Assembly: GCA_009704425.1 (NCBI GenBank)
Contig: WLEG01000010.1
Location: 1 to 18,739, forward strand
DNA: 18,739 bases
Direction: 5' to 3'
Source: Actinomycetota bacterium
GTDB taxonomy: Bacteria; Actinomycetota; Acidimicrobiia; Acidimicrobiales; Ilumatobacteraceae
In this document: one piece after another, positions 6,511 to 13,499 of the stretch
How the letters are laid out: every line of letters begins with the position of its first letter
Numbering within the stretch: position 1 is the stretch's first letter
Program-made: the position numbers and the translations under genes
The notes under the pieces: model-generated
Databases searched by the model: none
Seen by the model: the letters and a program-made list of their open reading frames with translations, nothing else
Told to the model about the DNA's origin: nothing

Positions 6511-6518
6511 CACCGGTG

Positions 6519-7565
6519 ATGTCAGCCGTCACACCCTCCGCCTTCCTGGCCGCGGCCCGAGGGTCGACTCCCCACCACACGCCCGTGTGGTTCATGCGTC
6601 AGGCCGGTCGCAGCCTCCCCGAGTACAAGGCCATCCGGGGTGAGGGAAGCATCCTCGACGCCATCAAGCGACCCGACCTCGCCACCGAGATCACGCTGCA
6701 ACCCGTGCGTCGCTACGGGGTGGACGCCGCGGTGTTGTACAGCGACATCGTCGTGCCCCCGCACGCCGTCGGTTACGGAATCGACGTGGCCCCGGGCACC
6801 GGACCCGTGGCCGAGCGTGCGTTCCGGTCGGCCGCCGACCTCGAACGCCTCCGACCCCTCGAACCCGAGACCGACGTCGCCTACGTCATCGAGACCGTTC
6901 GCAACCTCGTCCGCGAACTCCCCGCCTCGGTTCCATTGTTGGCGTTCGCCGGTGCACCGTTCACGGTGGCCAGCTATCTGGTGGAAGGTCGTCCGTCGCG
7001 CACGTATCAGAACACCAAGCGGCTCATCTCCTCCGAACCCACGCTCTGGCACGAACTGATGGAGCGACTCACCCAGCACGCCATCGCGTTCATCGACGCG
7101 CAGTTGACCGCCGGCGCCCGCGCCTTCCAACTGTTCGACTCGTGGGCCGGTTCCCTGTCGCGCCGCGATTACGACGCGTACGTTCTCCCCCACAGTCGAC
7201 GGGTGTTCAGCGCGTTGGCCGAGAAGCACCCCGATGTTCCCGGAATCCACTTCGGTATCGGGTGCGATCATCTGCTGGAGTCGATGTTGTCCGCGGGTCC
7301 GCGAGTGCTCGGTCTGGATTGGCGCACGTCCATCTCCGACGCCCGAGCGCGCATGGGTTCCGATCTGATCGTTCAGGGCAACCTGGATCCGGCCCTCGTC
7401 CTGGCCGGTCGTGATCCCGCCCTCCGGGGTGCCGCCCGGGTGCTCGCCGACAACGACGGACACGACGGACACATCTTCAACCTCGGCCACGGCGTCGACC
7501 CCTCCACCGACCCGACGATCCTCGAAGAGGTCGTCGCCCACGTCCACGAAAGCACGAGGCGCTGA
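6519..7565 (+). CDS. hemE: Uroporphyrinogen III decarboxylase
   Basis: Cytoplasmic enzyme that removes four carboxyl groups from uroporphyrinogen III to give coproporphyrinogen III. It has 348 residues, normal for the family. The first signature PVWFMRQAGR is at residues 22-31 with the substrate-binding R27 and R31. The catalytic aspartate is D76 in LYSDIVVPPHAVG. The block FAGAPFTVASYLVEG, then GNLDP and the C-terminal FNLGHGVDPSTDP (H324) are all present. ATG 6519 begins MSAVTPSAF, a normal distance from the first motif; the open frame continues far upstream but lacks family sequence. The hemH ATG begins one base after its stop, so hemE leads a five-gene plus-strand operon. It diverges from the SCO1 operon across 147 bp. 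Confidence 0.97.
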   Translation: MSAVTPSAFLAAARGSTPHHTPVWFMRQAGRSLPEYKAIRGEGSILDAIKRPDLATEITLQPVRRYGVDAAVLYSDIVVPPHAVGYGIDVAPGTGPVAERAFRSAADLERLRPLEPETDVAYVIETVRNLVRELPASVPLLAFAGAPFTVASYLVEGRPSRTYQNTKRLISSEPTLWHELMERLTQHAIAFIDAQLTAGARAFQLFDSWAGSLSRRDYDAYVLPHSRRVFSALAEKHPDVPGIHFGIGCDHLLESMLSAGPRVLGLDWRTSISDARARMGSDLIVQGNLDPALVLAGRDPALRGAARVLADNDGHDGHIFNLGHGVDPSTDPTILEEVVAHVHESTRR

Positions 7566-7566
7566 C

Positions 7567-8490
7567 ATGACAACGACGACGACGACCGCGGTGTTGCTGA
7601 TGGCCTACGGCACGCCACGCACCCCCGCCGAGATCGAGCCGTACTACACCGACATCCGACGCGGACGCGCGCCCACCCCGGAGCTACTGGCCGAACTCAC
7701 CGCCCGCTACGACGCCATCGGTGGCATCTCTCCACTGGCGGCGCGCACCGAGGCGCAGCGCGTCGCGCTTCAACGGGCTCTCGACGCCATCGCCCCGGAA
7801 CGTTTCGAGGTGGTCCTCGGGCTCAAGCACGCCGAGCCCAAGATCGAGACCGCCGTCGACGAACTCGCCGCCCGCGGATTCCGAGCCATCGTCGGCCTCG
7901 TGCTGGCGCCCCACTTCTCGACGTACTCCATCGGTCAGTACATGGATCGTGCGCGCGCGGCCGCCGAGCCCCACGGCATCTCCGTGACCGGTGTCGAGAG
8001 TTGGGCCACCGATCCGGCGTTCGTCGACTTCCTCGCCACCGACATGCGCGCACGTTTGGCCGAGATGCCGGCCAACACCAAGGTGCTGTTCACCGCGCAC
8101 TCGCTCCCCCAGCGCATCATCGATGCCGGCGATCCGTACCCGAACGAGTTGCGCGCCACCGCCGAGGCCGTGGCCTCCGCCGTCGGACTGTCGGACTGGT
8201 CCTCGTGGTCGATCGCCTGGCAGTCGGCCGGTCGCACTCCCGAACCCTGGATCGGTCCCGACATCCTGGCCGTCATCGACGATCTCGCCGCCAGCGAGAA
8301 CTCGTCGGGGGTGTTGGTGTGCGCCTGCGGATTCGTGGCCGATCATCTCGAGGTGTTGTTCGACCTCGACATCGAGGCCCGTCGACACGCCGAGACCAAG
8401 GGACTGTCGTTCGACCGCACCGCGTGCGTCAACGACGACGCGACGGTGATCGCGTCGCTCGCTCGACGAGTCGCCGATCTCGCCTCCTGA
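7567..8490 (+). CDS. hemH: Coproporphyrin III ferrochelatase (Gram-positive HemH/CpfC)
   Basis: Inserts Fe2+ into the porphyrin; 307 residues. Catalytic His178 lies in FTAHSLP and Glu262 in GFVADHLEVLFD, matching H183 and E264 of B. subtilis. Near the N-terminus LLMAYGTP places Tyr14 where B. subtilis has Tyr13, a mark of coproporphyrin ferrochelatases, so this enzyme probably makes coproheme rather than protoheme. Cysteines occur as VCACGF just before the Glu motif and TACVND near the C-terminus. I do not see the C-terminal cysteine cluster of animal ferrochelatases, and a [2Fe-2S] cluster cannot be decided here. ATG 7567 sits one base after the hemE stop, followed by an unusual run of six Thr codons (ACA then ACG repeats). 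A gene for coproheme decarboxylase (ChdC/HemQ) is not in this window. Confidence 0.95.
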   Translation: MTTTTTTAVLLMAYGTPRTPAEIEPYYTDIRRGRAPTPELLAELTARYDAIGGISPLAARTEAQRVALQRALDAIAPERFEVVLGLKHAEPKIETAVDELAARGFRAIVGLVLAPHFSTYSIGQYMDRARAAAEPHGISVTGVESWATDPAFVDFLATDMRARLAEMPANTKVLFTAHSLPQRIIDAGDPYPNELRATAEAVASAVGLSDWSSWSIAWQSAGRTPEPWIGPDILAVIDDLAASENSSGVLVCACGFVADHLEVLFDLDIEARRHAETKGLSFDRTACVNDDATVIASLARRVADLAS

Positions 8491-8506
8491 GGACCGGCGC
8501 GACGTC

Positions 8507-9931
8507 ATGACCGACCCTCGCGCGCACGTCGTCATCGTCGGGGCCGGCATCACCGGCCTCACAGCCGCGCATCGCCTGTTGAATCCGCTCGACGGCTCGT
8601 CCCCGTCGGTGCGGGTGACCGTGATCGAATCGACCTCCCGCGTCGGCGGCAAGATCCGGACGTCACCCTTCGCCGGGATCGACGGCGTGGACGAGGGCCC
8701 CGATTCGTATCTCGCACGTGTGCCCGCCGCCGGCCGACTCTCGCGCGAGGTGGGACTGACGGACGCGCTCACCAATCCCACCGATGCCCACGCGTCGATC
8801 GTGCACGGTGGCCTCCACCGGATCCCCGACGGCCTGATGATGGGCGTCCCCACCGGCGCTCTCTCACTGGCCCGAAGTGGTTTGCTGTCGTGGCGCGGAA
8901 AGGCGCGCGCCGCCCTCGAACCGATTCTTCCGTCGAGCGGTGACCACCGCGACTCGGTCGGCAACTTCATCCGCCAACGCTTCGGCCGAGAAGTTCACGA
9001 ACTGCTCGTCGATCCGCTCGTGGGCGGCATCTACGCCGCCGACACCGCCGACTTCAGTCTGGCCACGGTGCCCCAACTCGCCGATCTCGCGCACGGGCGC
9101 AGCGTTCTGCTCACCGCGCGACGACGCCGAGCCGCGGCCGGCGCGGCCGGCCCCGTCTTCGAGACCCCGCGGGCGGGCCTCGGTGCGCTCACCGCCGCAC
9201 TGTCGGGTTCCATCGAACGTCGCGGTGGAACCATCCTCACCGACGTGATGGTGACGGGGATTCGTCGCGCCGGCCGTTCGTACGCGATCGAGACGACCTC
9301 GACGAACCTCGACGCGGATTCCGTGATCGTCGCGTCACCGGCCGCGGCGTCGGCGTCCTTCCTGCGACCGTTGTCGACCGAACTCTCGGACCTGCTCGCC
9401 CCCACCGAACACGCGTCGGTGGTGATGGTGACCCTGCGCGCAACGGGGAGGGCCCTCGCGCGGTTCGAGGGCATGAGCGGATACCTCGTTCCCAAACCCG
9501 ACCAGAAGCGCGTCACGGCAGCGTCGTTCGGTTCGAACAAGTGGTCGCATTGGAAGCCGGCCGACGACTCCATGATCATGCGGGTGTCGCTCGGTCGTGA
9601 CGGGGCCCCCACGCACGACCTCGTGCACGAGTGGGACGACGAGCGCCTCGTGCGTCAGGTCGTGGACGAGATGCGCGAGCACACCGGGGTCGACGTCACC
9701 CCCACCGAACACCGCGTCACCCGCTGGGAGCACTCGTTCCCCCAGTACCGACCGGGCCATCTGGGCCGAGTCGACACGATGGAGGCCATCTTGAACGCCG
9801 AGGCCCCCGGCGTGCTCCTCTCCGGCGCCAGCATGCGCGGAATCGGCATCGCCTCGTGCATCACCCAGGCCGAATCCGCCGCGGCATCGGTGTTGGCGAC
9901 CCTCGAAGCCTCCGGTCATCTGCGAGACTGA
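8507..9931 (+). CDS. hemY: Coproporphyrinogen III oxidase, FAD-dependent (Gram-positive HemY/CgoX)
   Basis: 474 residues. The N-terminal Rossmann FAD motif is VVIVGAGITGLTAAH (8-22), followed by VIESTSRVGGKIRT and DEGPDSYL, typical of protoporphyrinogen oxidase-like flavoproteins. GGIYAADTADFSLATVPQL and the C-terminal GASMRGIGIASCITQAE (FAD-binding) complete the family pattern. In Gram-positive bacteria this enzyme oxidises coproporphyrinogen III to coproporphyrin III, the substrate of the hemH product. The order hemE-hemH-hemY is the same as in Bacillus subtilis. The gap to hemH is 16 bp and contains GAGGA about 13 nt before ATG 8507, a rather distant Shine-Dalgarno. Confidence 0.95.
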   Translation: MTDPRAHVVIVGAGITGLTAAHRLLNPLDGSSPSVRVTVIESTSRVGGKIRTSPFAGIDGVDEGPDSYLARVPAAGRLSREVGLTDALTNPTDAHASIVHGGLHRIPDGLMMGVPTGALSLARSGLLSWRGKARAALEPILPSSGDHRDSVGNFIRQRFGREVHELLVDPLVGGIYAADTADFSLATVPQLADLAHGRSVLLTARRRRAAAGAAGPVFETPRAGLGALTAALSGSIERRGGTILTDVMVTGIRRAGRSYAIETTSTNLDADSVIVASPAAASASFLRPLSTELSDLLAPTEHASVVMVTLRATGRALARFEGMSGYLVPKPDQKRVTAASFGSNKWSHWKPADDSMIMRVSLGRDGAPTHDLVHEWDDERLVRQVVDEMREHTGVDVTPTEHRVTRWEHSFPQYRPGHLGRVDTMEAILNAEAPGVLLSGASMRGIGIASCITQAESAAASVLATLEASGHLRD

Positions 9932-9935
9932 CGCC

Positions 9936-10580
9936 GTGTTCCGAGCCGTCACCGTTTCCCTCGTCGTTCTGACTCCCGCGTTGTTCGCCGGTTGCGCGTC
10001 GAGCGAGGAGGTGCTGGTGTCCACCACCTCCGTCGCCACGGTCACCAGCACGACGGCGGCTCCCACGACCACCTCCACCTCGACCACCACGACGGTGTAT
10101 TCGGGACCGCCCACGCTCGCACCGGGCCAGTCGTTGCCCCAGCCCGAGAACATTCCGCCCGAGGACACGATCGAGCCCGAGGTCGTCGTGGGCGGCATCG
10201 CGATTCCGCGCATCGACGTGATGCAGACCCTGTATCGCGGCGTGACATTGCCCACCCTCGACAAGGGAGTGGGTTGGTGGCCCGGAACCGCCATGCCCGG
10301 ACAGGTGGGCAACGTCGTCCTCGGCGGGCACCGAGTGAGCAAAAAGAAGCCCTTCCGCAACATCGACCAGTTGCAGCCGGGTGACGAGATCTTCCTGACG
10401 ACCGCCGACGGCGATTTCGTGTACGTCGTCGACCGAACCTTCATCGTGGAGCCCACCGACGTCTGGATCATCGACCAGACCGCGGACGCCACGCTGACCC
10501 TGTTCGCCTGCCATCCCCCCGGGTCCACGCGCGAACGCATCGTGGTGGTCGCCAACTACTCACGACAGGTCGTCGCCTGA
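9936..10580 (+). CDS. Sortase (class E-like) with lipoprotein-type signal
   Basis: 214 residues. A short hydrophobic signal ends in ALFAGC, a possible lipobox (Phe at -3 is unusual) with Cys19. A Ser/Thr-rich linker (about 24-55) and a Pro-rich spacer follow. The sortase domain spans about 83-212, with catalytic His132 in LGGHRVS, Cys192 in LFACHPPG and probably Arg201 in RERIVV. Sortases cleave a C-terminal sorting motif and join the protein to the wall or to pilin. Most sortases use a transmembrane helix; here anchoring may be by lipid. The GTG start lies 4 nt after the hemY stop and lnt starts 22 bp downstream, so it belongs to the haem operon transcript. No LPxTG-like substrate is encoded in the window. 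Confidence 0.88.
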   Translation: MFRAVTVSLVVLTPALFAGCASSEEVLVSTTSVATVTSTTAAPTTTSTSTTTTVYSGPPTLAPGQSLPQPENIPPEDTIEPEVVVGGIAIPRIDVMQTLYRGVTLPTLDKGVGWWPGTAMPGQVGNVVLGGHRVSKKKPFRNIDQLQPGDEIFLTTADGDFVYVVDRTFIVEPTDVWIIDQTADATLTLFACHPPGSTRERIVVVANYSRQVVA

Positions 10581-10602
10581 CCCCACGATGTCGGATATCT
10601 GA

Positions 10603-12099
10603 ATGAACTTCGGCGGTCGACGCTCATGGCCCCGAGCACTCCTGGCCGGACTGCTCGTCGCCGCCTCCATGCCTCCCTGGGGCTGGTGGCCCCTGTCGTT
10701 CATCGGACTCGCGATGTATTGCAGTCTCGAGTACCGGGCCGACACTCCACGACGGCGCTTCGCCACCGGCTTCGTCTTCGCGACGGGTTGGTTCCTGCCG
10801 GCCATGTCGTGGATGTGGTTCCTCACCGCACCGGGTTACCCCATCGCGGTGACCCTCTTCGCGTCGCTGCACGGCCTGGCCGCCATGGCCACCAAGGGTC
10901 GCGCCGATCGGCACTCGGTGATCAGCGGACCCGCGTTGCACACGCTCATCGAGGTGTTGCGCATGGCGTTCCCCTTCGGCGGCGTGCCCCTGGCCACCTT
11001 GGGCATCGCCCAGGTCGCCGGACCGTTGCACCGCATCGCGTCGCTTGGCGGCGTCATCGCGCTCACGTGGGTGACATGGCAGATCGCGGCCCTGTTCGCC
11101 CGCGCACCGCGTGAACATCGCCGCGACAACCGCCACGTTCGTTCCACCCGACGCTGGGCCACCATGGCCTGCCTCGTCGCGTGGCTCGTGTCGTTCCCCG
11201 CGATGACCCGGACCGAGAACACCGGACGAACGCTGTCCATCGCCGCCGTCCAGGGTGGCGGACCGCAGGGAACCCGGGCCATCGACACGAACCCCCGCGA
11301 CGTGGTGGACCGTCACCTCGCGGCGACCGCCACCATCGACACCGAAGATCTCGATCTGGTCGTGTGGCCCGAGAACGTCATCGACGTGTTCGACTTCGAT
11401 CGCAGTGCCGAGATCTCCGAGATCGCCGCCGAGTCCGAACGCCTCGACGCCCCCTTCGCGGTGGGCATCACCGAGGACGTCGACGACGCGAGTTTCACCA
11501 ACGCCCAGGTGATCGTGGACCGCTCCGCCACCGTGCTCGACCGCTACGACAAGGTGCGCCGGGTGCCGTTCGGTGAATACATGCCGATGCGGAGTCTGTT
11601 GCGGGCGCTCGGCGCTCCGGTGGATCAGGTGCCACGCGACGCGGTGGCGGGCACCACACCGGCGGTGCTCGATTTCGTCACCGACGGCGGAGAGGAACGC
11701 GCGGCGGTGGTGATCTCGTGGGAGGTCTTCTTCGGCGGACGCGCACGCGAGGGCGTCGCTCTCGGCGCCGGGTTCGTCATCAATCCGACGAACGGATCCA
11801 GTTACACCTGGACCGTGTTGCAATCGCAACAAGTCGCCTCGTCCCGATTGCGCGCGATCGAAACCGGACGCTGGGTGGTGCAGGTCGCGCCGACGGGATT
11901 CAGTGCGTTCGTCGGACCCGATGGAGAGGTTCATTCGCGCACGGCGGTGAGCGAACGCGCGGTGATCAGCCGAGAAATCCCGGTGCGCACGGGCGAAACG
12001 TTGTACGTGCGACTGGGCGACAAGCCGTGGATCGCGGCCCTCGCCGTGGTTTTGTTGTCGGTGCTGCGGTCCCGTCGACGTCCGTTGCGCCGAGCCTGA
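10603..12099 (+). CDS. lnt: Apolipoprotein N-acyltransferase family protein, catalytic Cys replaced by Ser
   Basis: 498 residues: an N-terminal membrane domain with several helices (about 10-175), one more helix near 185-202, a nitrilase-like domain (about 215-470) and a C-terminal helix. Lnt adds a third acyl chain to the lipidated N-terminal Cys of lipoproteins. Two members of the Glu-Lys-Cys triad are present: E257 in WPENVID and K317 in YDKVRRVPFGEYMP (which also holds E325, equal to E. coli E343). The expected Cys (C387 in E. coli) is Ser372 in VVISWEVFFGG; the following aromatic-Glu pair is kept. The codon is TCG, two substitutions away from TGC or TGT, so a single-base miscall does not explain it. 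Either a Ser-nucleophile variant or a changed function is possible. The gene ends 10 bp from convergent dtd. Confidence 0.88.
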   Translation: MNFGGRRSWPRALLAGLLVAASMPPWGWWPLSFIGLAMYCSLEYRADTPRRRFATGFVFATGWFLPAMSWMWFLTAPGYPIAVTLFASLHGLAAMATKGRADRHSVISGPALHTLIEVLRMAFPFGGVPLATLGIAQVAGPLHRIASLGGVIALTWVTWQIAALFARAPREHRRDNRHVRSTRRWATMACLVAWLVSFPAMTRTENTGRTLSIAAVQGGGPQGTRAIDTNPRDVVDRHLAATATIDTEDLDLVVWPENVIDVFDFDRSAEISEIAAESERLDAPFAVGITEDVDDASFTNAQVIVDRSATVLDRYDKVRRVPFGEYMPMRSLLRALGAPVDQVPRDAVAGTTPAVLDFVTDGGEERAAVVISWEVFFGGRAREGVALGAGFVINPTNGSSYTWTVLQSQQVASSRLRAIETGRWVVQVAPTGFSAFVGPDGEVHSRTAVSERAVISREIPVRTGETLYVRLGDKPWIAALAVVLLSVLRSRRRPLRRA

Positions 12100-12109
12100 C
12101 ACCGTCCCG

Positions 12110-12559
12110 TCACAACTCGATCATCACCGTCGTCGGACCGTCGTTCACCAACTCCACGTTCATGTAGGTGCGAAATCGCCCCGTCTCCACGTGGGCCCCG
12201 AGACGACGCAGTTCTCCGACCACGTGATCGACCAGGGGCTCGGCGTGCTCGGGCCGGGCCGCGGCGATCCAACCCGGTCGGCGACCCGACGTGGTGTCGC
12301 CGTACAGCGTGAACTGACTCACGACGAGGATGGTTCTGGTCGTGTCGGCCAGCGAAAGGTTCATGACACCGTTCTCGTCGTCCATGATCCGCAGGTTCCA
12401 GATCTTGTCGGCCAACTTCGCCGCCACCTTCTCGTCGTCGGTGTGCGTCACGCCCACGAGAGCCATCAAGCCGGGACCGATCTCGCCCACCCTGGTCGCG
12501 GTCGAGTCCTCGACGACGTCCACCGAGGCCCGTTTGACCCGTTGCACCAGTGCTCGCAC
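12110..12559 (-). CDS. dtd: D-aminoacyl-tRNA deacylase
   Basis: Cytoplasmic proofreading enzyme that hydrolyses D-amino acids (and glycine) from mischarged tRNA. It has 149 residues, the standard length. MRALVQRVKRASVDV is the family N-terminus. The catalytic SQFT (81-84) is followed by LYGDTTSGRRPGW. The Gly-cisPro block is NDGPTT (139-144) instead of the usual NDGPVT; the Gly and Pro that exclude L-amino acids are kept. It begins with GTG at 12559, and a TACGAT -10-like hexamer lies exactly 6 nt upstream, which suggests a leaderless mRNA. It is convergent with lnt and divergent from the epimerase. Confidence 0.96.
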   Translation of the reverse strand: MRALVQRVKRASVDVVEDSTATRVGEIGPGLMALVGVTHTDDEKVAAKLADKIWNLRIMDDENGVMNLSLADTTRTILVVSQFTLYGDTTSGRRPGWIAAARPEHAEPLVDHVVGELRRLGAHVETGRFRTYMNVELVNDGPTTVMIEL

Positions 12560-12565
12560 GAGCCG

Positions 12566-12571
12566 ATCGTA
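12566..12571 (-). promoter_or_regulatory. Putative -10 box of dtd (leaderless)
   Basis: The minus strand reads TACGAT (TANNAT), then CGGCTC (6 nt), then the GTG start. No Shine-Dalgarno is present. This spacing places the transcription start at or very near the first base of the start codon. Confidence 0.5.
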
Positions 12572-12576
12572 CGGGC

Positions 12577-12582
12577 AACAAT
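12577..12582 (+). promoter_or_regulatory. Putative -10 box of the epimerase gene (leaderless)
   Basis: AACAAT lies 6 nt before GTG 12589. The surrounding 18 bases (12574-12591) match the sequence at 18524-18541, before the last gene of the window, at 14 positions. Only 5 bp separate it from the dtd -10 box on the other strand, so the two promoters are back to back. Confidence 0.45.
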
Positions 12583-12588
12583 GCTCGG

Positions 12589-13410
12589 GTGGGGAATCAC
12601 GATCTCGTCGTCATCCGATCCGCGGACGGTCGGATCGTCGCCGACGTCGACCCCGCGCACGGGGGACGCGTCGCGCAACTGACCGTCGATGGATGTCCCT
12701 TGCTGATCGACTCATCCCATCCGGACGCGCACGAACCCCTGGGTTGGGGCTGCTATCCCATGGTCCCGTATTGCGGTCGGGTTCGTGACGCCAGCTTCTC
12801 CTTCGACGGCCGGGTGCACCGTCTGCCTGCGTCGGCGGAACCGCACGCCATCCACGGGACGACGTTCGACCGCGAGTGGCGCACGATCGAGTCCGACACG
12901 ACGTCGGTGGAGATGCGCACGGATCTCGGTCGCCATTGGCCCTTCCGGGGTCGCTCGACGCATCGCGTGTCCGTCGAACACGGAGCATTGGTGATGGCGC
13001 TGACCGTGGAGGCCGACGAGACCATGCCCGCGATGGTCGGATGGCATCCGTGGTTCCGCAAACCCGAGCGGTCCCCCATCGGATTGGTGTCGATGTTGCG
13101 TCGCGACGACGTCGGCATCGCCACCACCGAGGTCGTCGATCGACCGTCCGGGCCCGTCGACGACTGCTTCGTCGGCCGATTCGGTGGCCGATCGAACGAC
13201 ACCGACGAATTCTTGACGATGCGTTTCGAGACGGTCTCCCTCCTTCTCGCTTCCGACTGTTCCCACTGGGTGCTCTACGACGAGCCGACGCATGCCACCT
13301 GCGTGGAGCCCCAATCCGGCCCGCCGAATCAGATCGCCGACGACCCGGTGATCCTCGGCGCCGGCGAATCCCTGAGCCGTTGGTTCCGCATCGGGGTGCT
13401 GCCGTCATGA
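12589..13410 (+). CDS. Aldose 1-epimerase (galactose mutarotase-like)
   Basis: 273 residues from GTG 12589. Interconverts alpha and beta anomers of aldohexoses or related sugars. The beta-sandwich family motifs are in order: GCYPMVPYCGRVRD (substrate-binding Arg loop), HAIHG (H86 and H89), GWHPWF with the likely catalytic acid His153, and CVEPQSGPPNQ with the likely base Glu240. It is shorter than GalM (about 340) and closer to the actinobacterial YeaD/GalM-like group; the exact sugar is unknown. The open frame extends to a GTG at 12550, which would overlap the dtd start. The internal GTG is preferred because a -10-like AACAAT lies 6 nt before it. Its stop codon overlaps the ATG of a possible 30-codon frame (ATGA at 13407). 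Confidence 0.9.
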   Translation: MGNHDLVVIRSADGRIVADVDPAHGGRVAQLTVDGCPLLIDSSHPDAHEPLGWGCYPMVPYCGRVRDASFSFDGRVHRLPASAEPHAIHGTTFDREWRTIESDTTSVEMRTDLGRHWPFRGRSTHRVSVEHGALVMALTVEADETMPAMVGWHPWFRKPERSPIGLVSMLRRDDVGIATTEVVDRPSGPVDDCFVGRFGGRSNDTDEFLTMRFETVSLLLASDCSHWVLYDEPTHATCVEPQSGPPNQIADDPVILGAGESLSRWFRIGVLPS

Positions 13411-13499
13411 ACCACGTCGCCCGGATTTGGGGCAGACTTTGCGCGAGGTTCCTCGCGGTTCGATCTCCTGAACCCCGTGCGGCGACCGAACGAACATGA
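13407..13499 (+). CDS. Possible 30-residue coupled small ORF before the sigma factor gene
   Basis: The frame starts at an ATG overlapping the epimerase stop (ATGA) and ends at a TGA overlapping the sigma-factor ATG (ATGA). It would encode a basic, partly amphipathic peptide beginning MNHVARIWGRLCARF. I recognise no family. It contains a hairpin, CGCGAG/CTCGCG with a GTTC loop (13442-13457). The double overlap suggests a translational bridge or leader peptide, but a chance open frame in GC-rich DNA is quite possible. Confidence 0.3.
   Translation: MNHVARIWGRLCARFLAVRSPEPRAATERT

Noticed and set aside
5709..6518. A hemE protein extended upstream by 270 codons
   Set aside because: The extension is antisense to SCO1, has no family similarity and would be far longer than any HemE.
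12550..12588. An epimerase start at GTG 12550
   Set aside because: It would overlap the dtd start on the other strand and lacks upstream signals; GTG 12589 has a -10-like box at the spacing seen elsewhere.
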